This document shows, piece after piece, positions 55,590-64,000 of a stretch of DNA of 64,000 bases. Within the stretch, counting starts at the first letter, position 1; each line of letters starts with the position of its first letter. Origin of the DNA: Leuctra nigra (Eukaryota; Arthropoda; Insecta; Plecoptera; Leuctridae); the NCBI GenBank assembly GCA_934045905.1, contig OW203770.1:5332001-5396000 (forward strand), given 5' to 3'. A program made the position numbers and the translations under genes. The notes beneath the pieces are model-generated. The model did not search any database, was not told the DNA's origin, and was given only the letters and a program-made list of their open reading frames with translations.

Positions 55590-56600
55590 GCTTAATTAGT
55601 GCCAATTAGTGTCATTGATTTCAGAAGTAGTGCTCCAACACCCGAAAAGTTAAAGGAAAAAAATATAATTGGGAGGGGCATGGTCCCAAATACATTCCCT
55701 TTTTTATAGACAATAAATAAGCACAATTTGGATCCGTGGGTTTGTTGTAATGCTCGACATGGGGGGGTTAACACCCATAAGCTTTTTCCCTGTAACGTTT
55801 TAGGGGGGTTGCGGTACTAATTTAGAAAAAACGGCACTAATTAGCGCTAATTAAGCACTAATTAGGCACTATTTGGATTCGTAGTTTATGTTTTACAGTC
55901 CGACATGGAACGTGTTATCACTCATTTGCACTTTCCCAGATACTTTTTAAAGGTTTGCTAAGAATTCTAAAAAACCGGCACTAATTAGCACTAAATAAGC
56001 ACTAATTGGATACGTGGTTTATGTTTATGGTTTATGTTTTTTGTCGACATGGGAGGTGTTATCACCCATGTGCTTTTTTCCTGATACTTTTTAGGGGTTT
56101 GCTATACTAATTCTAAAAACGCGGCACTAATTCGCACTAAATAAGCACTAATTGGATACGTGGTTTATGTTTATGGTTTGTTTTTTTGTCGACATGGGAG
56201 GTGTTATCACCCATTAGCTTTTTCCCTGGTATTTTTTTAAGGGTTTGCTATACTAATTCTAAAAAACGGCACTAATTCGCACTAAATAAGCACTAATAGT
56301 ATTCGTGGTTTATGTTTATGGTTTATGTTTTTTGTCGACATGGGAAGTGTTATCACCCATTAGCTTTTTTCCTGGTACTTTTTAAGGGTTTGCTATACTA
56401 ATTCTAAAAAAACGGCACTAATTAGCACTAAATAACCACTAATTGGATACGTGGTTTATGTTTATGATTTATGTTTTTTTGTTGACATGGGAGGTGTTAT
56501 CACCCATTAGCTTTTTCCCTGGTACTTTTTAAGAGTTTGCTATACTAGTTCTGAAAACCGGCACTAATTAGCACTAATTAAGAACTAATTAAGTACACTT
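55590..56600 (+). repeat. Tandem array, six ~146-bp units
   Basis: The landmark GACATGG occurs at about 55756, 55902, 56046, 56191, 56337 and 56484, spacings 144-147 bp. Each unit has GGCACTAATTAGCACTAA, GTGGTTTATGTTTATGG, GTGTTATCACCCAT and TTTGCTATACTAATTCTAAA. The first two units are the most diverged. Lies in the intron between CYP4 exons. Confidence 0.9.
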
Positions 56601-56672
56601 CCTAATTAAATATGTATTTATTTGAAGCATCTCAGTGTTTCACGTGTCACTAACTAGGTTCTTTGGTTCAAG

Positions 56673-56754
56673 ATGGTGCTACTGGCTTGGCGCATGCCAG
56701 GGCCTCCTGCTCTGCCGGTCATCGGCAATTCACTGCTCATCACCGACTCCAAGA
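56673..56754 (+). CDS. CYP4-family P450, proline-rich hinge exon
   Basis: Encodes MVLLAWRMPGPPALPVIGNS followed by LLITDSK. The PGPPALPVIGN block is the signature hinge after the membrane anchor in P450s and is closest to CYP4 proteins. Acceptor CTTTGGTTCAAG preceded by a CACTAAC branch-like site; donor A|GTAAAC. Phase 0 in, phase 1 out, 82 bp. The phase matches the acceptor at 61871 (A plus CA gives Thr). The Met here is internal. Confidence 0.88.
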
Positions 56755-57480
56755 GTAAACTTAAATCTCCAGTACCTCCGGGGCAAAGTGACACCCCCTT
56801 CGCCCGTAGCATATTATCCCCCCCCCCTTTTGAAATCTTGCCGGCGCCCATGCCTCTATGTAACACATTACATATCATTAAGAGTTAAATATTTCTTCTT
56901 AGACGGCTGTATACAAGACCAGGACTACCTAATATCGCCATATATCAGTAGCACCGTGTTACTGTAGCACGATTGGATAGTTGCCATGGAGACAATTACT
57001 GAAATATAGCGATATTAGGTAAGGGTCTAGCGTTCTTGAGTGGGAAGCCGACGGCTGCTTCAAATTTTCCCAAAATTCGAACATAATTTTCAGACGCACC
57101 GAGACACCATAGGCTCATTTTTTACTCCACTGTATTGCAACTTTCGATGGTAGTTTTGACATTCTCAGATAGTCAAAGTTTTTGATAGGCATTTTCTCAG
57201 AACACTATTACGAAAATTTAAGAAATGTTTGAAGGAAAAAAGTTTTATAGTTTTTTTCATATTTCATGAAAAATACAAGTAAAAATAATCACATTATTAC
57301 GACGACTTCGTATACATTTTCAGAGTGATCTATACGTAGTTTTTCCAAATAGCAATCCAAGGTTAAACGAAACATGCCACACACCACAGTATTTTACGAC
57401 GTCTGGTCGTAATTAAACGATATAGTATGTAACAGTTTATAATTATAATCATCTAATTTAACATTTTATGGACTTACCAG
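56755..57480. other. CYP4 intron with small inverted element
   Basis: CTACCTAATATCGCCATATA and TATAGCGATATTAGGTAAGG are inverted (56925-57021, about 95 bp). No coding in the rest. Confidence 0.5.
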
Positions 57481-57499
57481 AAGTCATCATAGGTAATTT

Positions 57500-57665
57500 T
57501 ATATATCGATATATATCGATATATTGAAATATCGATATATCGATATATTGAAGTGTCGATATATAAAAATATCGATATATTGAAATATCGATATATTGAA
57601 ATATTGAAATATTGAAATATCGAAATATTGATATGGAAATATTATATTTCGATGTATGTATGGAA
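57500..57665. repeat. TATCGATA-rich simple repeat, block 1
   Basis: Alternating ATATCGATATATTGAAAT words; about six TATCGATA palindromes. The reverse-complement sense of block 2. Confidence 0.85.
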
Positions 57666-57960
57666 ATATTGATATAGGCTATAGCATTGTCGGATTTTCG
57701 ACTCAAAAACAGAGGCAATGGTTTCCGATGAAATGCCTTAAATTGCTCCTAAAACTGATAGGAATTTCAAAAGAAATTGTAAATAGAAATAACACAGCCG
57801 TTCCAAAATATAGGGTCACCGGCCAGATAAGATAGAAATGAGAATAATCTGAGCAATTGTCCATAAATCTGGTAAACGCTGCACTGCAAATAGGTATGAC
57901 TTATTTTGCCATAGTAGGTATACACTTCAATTAAGAACATAATTGTATCCTGCGGTAATG

Positions 57961-58160
57961 CTTCAATATATCGATATTTCAATATATCGATATGTCAATA
58001 TTATAATATATCGATATTTCAATATTTCGATATATTGAAATATTGAAATATTGAAATATCGACATATTGAAAAAATATTGAAATATCGATATTTCGATAT
58101 TTCAATATCGATATTCAATATATTCAGGTATCGATATTTCGATATTTTTTGATATCGATA
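57961..58160. repeat. TATCGATA-rich simple repeat, block 2
   Basis: TCAATATATCGATATTTCAA words, inverse of block 1, about seven TATCGATA palindromes. The 295 bp between blocks is ordinary AT-rich sequence, so the pair could be the arms of an inverted element. Confidence 0.85.
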
Positions 58161-58234
58161 TTTTCTCCATCCATAGTGCGTGCCTTGTCTTGTCACTAAT
58201 AGTGCAAGGTTGGTTTAGAGAGCTACAGTGGTCG

Positions 58235-58650
58235 AATTGGAAGTCAGTCCATGGGGGGATGGTGTACTGGCAGGATTTCTGACCCGGCCCCCACCCCTCC
58301 CCCCCACGTTGCCCCGCAGGGCGTTATTGGGTTTTTGATACTTTGAAATCAATTTTGAGACGTTCTGAGTTGTAGTTATTTTGATTTTCTTTTTTTTTTA
58401 ATTTTTCATAGTTTTCACTAAGTGTGGGGGGGGGGGGGGGGACGATCTACAAACCTTGCCCCGCAGGGCGTTTTCTGGTTTTTTGACACTTTGAAATCAA
58501 TTTTGAGACGTTCTGAGTGTATTTTTAATCTCTCATGGGGGGATGGTGAAGTGGAAAAATTAAATTAGCCATGGGGGGATGGAACTATCAATATATTCCC
58601 CATGGGGGGATGCCATCCCCCCGCATCCCCCCCCAATTCGACCACTGGAG
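58235..58650. repeat. Repeat with CCCCGCAGGGCG units
   Basis: Two units TTGCCCCGCAGGGCGTT...CTTTGAAATCAATTTTGAGACGTTCTGAGT (58310, 58457) match the interior of the hAT element at 21357. CATGGGGGGATGG recurs four times (58251, 58536, 58571, 58610). G-rich tract 58427-58441. Confidence 0.7.
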
Positions 58651-58832
58651 AGCTATAGAAACCGCGAGCCTAAAATGTTTAAAATTATAAAATACATTAT
58701 GAAGAACAGTTTCCGTCCCGACCTCTGAAGAATGCTGTATTGTTTTTCTTCAACAGCCACATACTAGTAAATAGCTTGTTTCAATCTGTAAACGACTGGC
58801 GGCTGAGCTCGCATTTGAACCATGAAATTACA

Positions 58833-58952
58833 AGTAAGTCACAAATATTTTGAACAGAAACACTGGTATTGTCAAATATAAAATATTGCAGACTCTTTTT
58901 ATTTTATATTTGACAATACCAGTGTTTCTGTTCAAAATATTTGTGACTTACT
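58833..58952. repeat. Perfect 53-bp inverted repeat
   Basis: Left arm 58833-58885 starts AGTAAGTCACAAATATTTTG; right arm 58900-58952 is its exact inverse, ending CAAAATATTTGTGACTTACT. Spacer 14 nt. ATGAAATTACAAGT lies at 58822 and again at 58993. Confidence 0.92.
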
Positions 58953-59083
58953 AGTTGGTTCCTGGTATATTATCTTCTTCTTTCTTTTATTAAATGAAAT
59001 TACAAGTTGATCATGTAAAATCATCAGTTTTCATCTTCCGATTTATGAAAAATCTAGTTAATTTTCATTGTATATTATTATGA

Positions 59084-59142
59084 AGAGAAGGAAAGAAAGA
59101 GAGAAGGAAAGAAAGAGAGAGATAGAGAGAAAGAGAAAGTAA
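59084..59142. repeat. GA-rich simple repeat
   Basis: AGAAAGAGAGAAGGAAAGAA-type imperfect purine run. Confidence 0.8.
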
Positions 59143-59365
59143 GACCACCGGTAAGATAGAAGTTATATTCGTGAATTGATTAATTACGTATAAACTCATG
59201 AAATCTTGTACCTACTTTACAACATTGAACATACCATCGCTTGACACTGAAAAGTGAAGTAATATTACAAAAGCACACACAAAACTCGGTGAATTCGAGT
59301 GAAAAACAGTGCGAAAACCAAACGGCCTAATTTATTGACCGAGACATAAACAAATTGTCGCAAAG

Positions 59366-60370
59366 CAGTGGCGGCGCTACGGGGGGGGGGGGGGGGGGCA
59401 CGGGGGGGAAACGGCCCCCCGAAAACTTGGCTTGCCCCCCAGGTTGCCCCCCAACTTGACGACTCCCATATATGCACAATTTACCTGGCAAAAAATAATA
59501 TAAAATCGTAAATAAATTGCAATAACAGTAATTATCCAGATTAAACCTAAAAAGCATAAAGTTATACCATGGACGTTACTTTTACTTTTCCCAACACCTC
59601 TTGTTTTAGAATAGAAACGTGAATATTTTGCACGTGCGGCTCCTCGCCCCTCGCCTTTCTACTGTTTTCCTGAGTAGATTCTATGGTTCTTTCTTATATC
59701 GTGATAAAACCTGCACAACGATAATTTTTATATACCTACTATAGACTACTAGTGAACTCAAGGGCGTATTCAGGGGGGGGGGGGGCGCCGCAGCCCCCCC
59801 ACCCCGAAATCAGGGTTTATCTAAAAAAAAATCACATTTAAAATAATGTGTGAAAAAATAACTTAATAAAATAGACAATTCATGTCAAAAACGTTCCAAT
59901 ATGGCTAAAATTGAATTAAAATTCCAAAAAATTTCCGGGGCTAATGGCCCCGGACTTATATGTCTTAAAAAATTTAAGGTATTTAACTATTCTTTTAAAC
60001 CTTTTAGACCAATTTTTTAATATTTTGTAATTTATAATTCCCTAATACACTCCGATTCAAAATCGCACCTAAACGAATGACCTTGATCCAAAAAAATCGG
60101 GGGCTGGGCCCCCGAACCCTGTGTTCCCCTGTGATTTTTCAAAATATTTGTTATGTCCCCCCCCTCCCCCCCGAAATTTCATCCTGGATACGCTCTTGAG
60201 TGAAAATGTATTTCGTGGTTTTGCTGAACCCTGCGGAGAGGGGGGAGGGTCATGATTTTGGTAAATATGACGGCTTTTCGCTTTCCCCTCAAGGAATTGC
60301 CTTGCCCCCTGCTCTGCCCCCCCCCCCCCCCCCCCCCGCCCCCAACGATTATTTCCTGGCGCCGCTACTG
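59366..60370. mobile_element. Non-autonomous hAT element, 8-bp TSD TCGCAAAG
   Basis: 1005 bp. CAGTGGCGGCGCTACGGGGG left; GGCGCCGCTACTG right. TCGCAAAG at 59358-59365 and 60371-60378. Long G and C runs lie just inside each end (59380-59398 and 60317-60337). Contains a nested element at 59759-60198. Confidence 0.93.
59759..60198. mobile_element. Nested hAT-like element
   Basis: 440 bp. CAAGGGCGTATTCAGG left, CCTGGATACGCTCTTG right. Flanks AGTGAACT and AGTGAAAA agree in six of eight bases. G-rich run just inside the left end. Confidence 0.7.
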
Positions 60371-60703
60371 TCGCAAAGACCTCTTTCGAGTAATGTGTCG
60401 GTATATAATTATTATAAATACATCATTTTTGTATATAGTAAGGTTTGGGCTTACAATTAATTTTATATGTGTGATAATCACGGCTATAACGTAACATGCC
60501 ACCAGCGGCAGCGAGTAACCGAAATGCCATTGCATTCTCTCTATATACTCTTTGGCAACGTGCAGTGTGGATCTAGTCCAATGGCCGGAAGAGCCACGAC
60601 TAAAATACCTTGGTTGAGGACGTCTAAAGGTCTACGCACTCTTACGTTATGTACGCATGAGAACTTTCTCAGAGACCTGTCTACGCACAGTGCACTTTGT
60701 GAT

Positions 60704-60800
60704 TAAGCGAGCGGAGCGAGCGTCTTCACTCGAAACTTATGGCACAAATCTCTGTTTTTTTTTTGTTTATCTGTGTTTTTCGCATTCACTTTTAAACGAA
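60704..60800 (+). repeat. CTAG-family 5' end
   Basis: AAGCGAGCGGAGCGAGCGTC, then AAACTTATGGCACAAATCTC, matching the start at 30069. The 3' end is not found. Confidence 0.55.
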
Positions 60801-60949
60801 GTCCGATCTGGATGTACGCTTAAGTTTTCAATATGAAAGAAAATCAACTCTGTGTGCCAATAAAACTGGAATCGTTTGACCGATCACCACCAAATTATGC
60901 ATGCTCATTGGTACCAGCATTATAATCTTTTTTTTTATAAATCTGTAAT

Positions 60950-61400
60950 GAACTTCAAGAGTAATAGATATTTTATTATAGACCATGAGCCAGCCGTAGA
61001 TGGACCCTCCCCCCCCTGCTGCGGAAGGTCTGAAAGTGGTTTTGGGTACCTCAAGGTACGCACATTACACTTTCACTTGTTTGACGTCTGCACTTTGGTG
61101 GAACAACCCCCCATGGGGTACCAAAGGGTGAATTTTGGGGTATTTTGTCACACGTTTGATTTTTTTGTGGGCTAAAGGGACACGATAATTATAATCGGTT
61201 ACATATTATTTGATTGTAGGTTGACATTTCTTATTAGTAATTTTATCCATATTTGTTTGTAAAGGCAATACCCTTAAATCATTTTTTTTTTGGAAATCGG
61301 GGGAGAATTACCCAAAAATGCTTTTTTGGTAGTCAATCGATTCGTTTTTAAAAGTTGTTCATGAATGTATTTCATAAATTTTGCTAAATTTTGTGTTTAC
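60950..61400 (+). repeat. Dispersed repeat family B, second copy
   Basis: GACCATGAGCCAGCCG, GGTTTTGGGTACCTCAAGGT, ACGCACATTACACTTTCACT and TAGTCAATCGATTCG in the same order as 3775-4140. Confidence 0.6.
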
Positions 61401-61870
61401 AACCTGTTTTAAATGGGATTAAGTGTCTCTTATGGGTTTATAATGTTAAATATTTGATTTTTTAGGGTCAAAAGTAAAATTTAATCATTTTTTTTCAACA
61501 TTATTAATTGGTATGAGTATGACATACGTCAATATATTTATATATTTATGTTAAAGCGAAACCGTTGTTTTTTTAAAAAATTCAAAAATTCTAGAAAATT
61601 ACTATTATATATAACCATTAAAACAGTTCATATCGTCAAAATTTTAAAAATAAAGGTTTCGCTTCAACAAAAATATATATATATATTGACGTTGTCAATA
61701 CATTGACAATATATTGACGTTATATGTGTCATTATTTAATTAATAGGTTGGATTGAAAACGAAATGTCTATTTGTACCTATTCGATTGCATGCAGGTTTC
61801 GTCACAAGGTTGACCCCACTTCTGTCTAATCTGGTTTGAATCGTGACATGAAATATATTTTTTTCGTCAG
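61401..61870. other. CYP4 intron end
   Basis: AT-rich with ATATTGACGT-type repeats at 61670-61730. The acceptor tract ATATTTTTTTCGTCAG precedes the exon at 61871. Confidence 0.5.
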
Positions 61871-61982
61871 CACTGCAGAATATTGGTTACACCTGCTACA
61901 AGGATTATGGACCAGTGTTTCGGATTTGGGTAGCATTTTTACCCTACATTATCGTCAACGACCCACCCCACAGTATGTACAG
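61871..61982 (+). CDS. CYP4-family P450, exon after the hinge
   Basis: With the A carried from the previous exon it reads TLQNIGYTCYKDYGPVFRIW, then VAFLPYIIVNDPPHSMY. The KYGPVFR-IW...V-x-DP block is the first beta-sheet region of CYP4 P450s. Acceptor TTTTTTTCGTCAG (phase 1 in), donor AG|GTAAAT (phase 2 out); 112 bp agrees. Choosing the AG six bases further in (CTGCAG) would break the frame with exon 56673. Later exons (helix C WxxxR, I helix, haem Cys) are not in the window, so the gene is cut by the right edge. Confidence 0.85.
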
Positions 61983-62508
61983 GTAAATGACTCATATGAT
62001 GCAATTATTTACAGATTTATTACAGAATTATGTCTATACCGACATGGGTAAGAAACTTTATCGTCAAACTATGTTTTATGCCAGAGAAATAACATAAATG
62101 AACATGGAATATACGCACAATTAAAGCTCAATTTAACCTACCGACCATACATTAAATGTAATCCCTGATAACTTAAAGAATTTAGACAAATATGCTGAAA
62201 TTTAATGCGAGTTATAAAATTGGTTTCTTTCAAATTATTAATTTTTCTGTTGTTGACTTTCTATAAAAAATATGAAAAATTATTCCTTTGTTAATTATTC
62301 ATTACATGAAAAATAAATCTAAATTTTTTATTATTTCACAATGACATTGGTATACGTATTATTGTTGTAGGAGTTTTGTGATCTTGGATTTTTTTCTTGT
62401 GTTATCACACCGCATTATTTGTATAGCTATTTTTTTTCTTGTGGTTTTTACCTGCAGATAAGTCGTGCATGGCTTTGCATGAATTTGTTTGATGTGTTTT
62501 GTATAATT
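61983..62508. other. CYP4 intron, AT-rich
   Basis: No exon or element recognised. Confidence 0.5.
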
Positions 62509-63003
62509 GAGCGAGCGTAGCGAGCGTCACCACGGTACTCTTATGGCACTTTCTCTGTGTTTATTTATTTATTTTTGTTTTGTGGTCACGCCCCAGGTCA
62601 AACCGCTCAAGCAATCGATCTGAAATTTTGTACACATACGCGGTCCCTGGGATCGTTTTTGAACGGGATCCCGTGATTGGTTCAAATTTAAAAAAAATTA
62701 TCTTTCGATTGGTTTGTTTTATCAATTTGAAATTTTGAAAAGTCATTGCCACTAACATTTTACCCAATCATACAAAGTTTCAGCCAAATCCTCCCATTGG
62801 TTAAAATTTAAAAAAATATTTCATATGATTTTTGAAATTTAAACTAGAACCGTATGACCGATCACCTTAAAACTTTGCATGGTCATTGGGACCAAATTAT
62901 CTGTATTTTTGACAATTTTCAGACTTATCTGTGTTTAAATCCAAAAGTTATTGACATTTTACTGACATTTTGCGTGTTATCTGTCAAATTTCTCGAAAAT
63001 GTT
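62509..63003 (+). mobile_element. CTAG-family element, cut by the composite repeat
   Basis: GAGCGAGCGTAGCGAGCGTC, ACCACGGTACTCTTATGGCA; parallels 44040-44460. It stops where the composite repeat starts (63004), which probably inserted into it. Confidence 0.65.
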
Positions 63004-63933
63004 GATCTAGTGGAGCGGTCGCTCCACCCAGCCAAGTCGTACCGTACACTCACAGTCACTCAACATACCGTAAATGCCTAAAAACTGAGTAGCAGACCGA
63101 ACACTTTTACTGTAAGCAATAACATGGCATTTTCGGCCTACTGGATCTCAAAATTGGGAAATCTCACATTGTTGCGAAACATCTCAATTTTGAGCTATGG
63201 CCCACCTGACAACATATACCAAATTTTATAACAATAGGTTATTCCATTTGCTAGCTAGAGGGCCGAGAAAACAGTGAAATTACACCACTTTGATCTTTAG
63301 ACGTTTCAGATGATATCAGGAAACACCGCTATCACCGCCACAGCCTAAACGGCTGAACCGATCGATCTGAAATTTTTACCACGTGTGTACTTTTGGCGTC
63401 TGAGGTGCTTTTTATAAAACCAACCGGAAGCTGCCATTTTGAAACCGGAAGTGACGTCATATCTCGAAAATGGCTAAACCGATCGGAATAAAACTAGCAC
63501 CAAACGATTCAGACGGCCCTCATTATGAAATATCAATAGCAAAACTAAAGTTTTCTGATTAATGAAACCGGAAATGACGTCATATTTATGCGAAATCTGC
63601 CTAAATTCACTTCCCCTTTATATAAAAACCTATAAATATCTATTCAGAAGGCTTATAATGATACATAACATTTATAGAAATTAATTCTAGGTGTCAGTTA
63701 TATCAGCCGCCATTTTGAAAACCGGAAGTGATGCCATATCTCGAAAACGGCTGGACCGATTGGAACGAAGCTTTCGCTTTTCTTCATGGAATATCATTTT
63801 AAGCTTATACTTAGAACCAAACAACATTTTTCTTAGTTACCAATTCGTAAATGGCATATTTTTTTAAAGGAATTGGTCATTGCTCAACTATGTCTTACAA
63901 GTTGTGTAAATAAACTAAAAAAATTAGTGATAT
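63004..63933 (+). repeat. Composite foldback repeat, left arm (copy 5)
   Basis: ATCTAGTGGAGCGGTCGCTC start. ACCGGAAGTGACGTCATATC near 63443 and CCGGAAATGACGTCATA near 63568; GCCGCCATTTTG near 63706. Closest in layout to 32124-33053. Confidence 0.88.
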
Positions 63934-64000
63934 CCCCATAAAAAACACTCCGTGTAATAATACCAGCCAAGTCTCTTCAACTATAAAAAAATAGAAGAAA
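63934..64000. mobile_element. Foldback MITE, copy 8, cut by window end
   Basis: CCCCATAAAAAACACTCCGT and CCAGCCAAGTCTCTTCAACT visible before the sequence ends. Confidence 0.85.

Overview
This is a eukaryotic, AT-rich, intron-bearing and very repeat-rich window. The three genes I recognise are insect-type: a glutamate-gated chloride channel, an ionotropic chemoreceptor (IR) and a CYP4-family cytochrome P450. The dense hAT, Tc1/mariner-like, PIF/Harbinger-like and foldback miniature elements, the tRNA-derived SINE and the long poly-G/poly-C tracts fit an insect, possibly a hemipteran. The species cannot be fixed from sequence alone. Nothing looks bacterial or viral.

Layout. About 1-10.2 kb: minus-strand GluCl-like gene. 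Four exons are readable: signal peptide 10130-10182, N-terminal 9389-9495, FFSNE region 6225-6378, Cys-loop 4866-4948. All observed junction phases agree. One exon expected between 9389 and 6378 was not found, and the gene's 3' part lies beyond base 1. About 10.5-23.4 kb: transposon territory, with an R2-like retrotransposon tail, a composite foldback repeat, a GC-rich reading frame split by a hAT element (14463-15068), a 1.6-kb palindrome (18540-20160) and a 1.27-kb hAT element. 23501-29282: complete five-exon plus-strand IR gene, 620 codons plus stop, all splice phases consistent, introns packed with miniature inverted-repeat elements. 29.3-47.6 kb: repeats only, including a nearly complete 2.5-kb palindromic composite element (32124-34613), a 38-bp minisatellite, a SINE, microsatellites and retrotransposon tails. 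47.7 kb to the end: plus-strand CYP4 gene. It has a TATA-like promoter and a candidate five-codon first exon at 47781, then three exons (54751, 56673, 61871) joined by consistent phases. The rest of the P450 lies beyond 64000.

The three genes work separately: inhibitory neurotransmission, chemosensation, and oxidation of lipids or xenobiotics. Nothing suggests a shared pathway.

The most unusual feature is the composite foldback repeat. Five or more copies carry ~267-bp tandem units, each with a YY1-like GCCGCCATTTTG followed by an ETS-CRE composite ACCGGAAGTGACGTCA. Other strong observations are exact 8-bp target duplications around five hAT elements, one of which splits a GC-rich reading frame. 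A MULE-like element also sits in a conserved repeat terminus whose unoccupied relatives elsewhere in the window show the empty site. All calls were made by eye; no alignment or database search was run.
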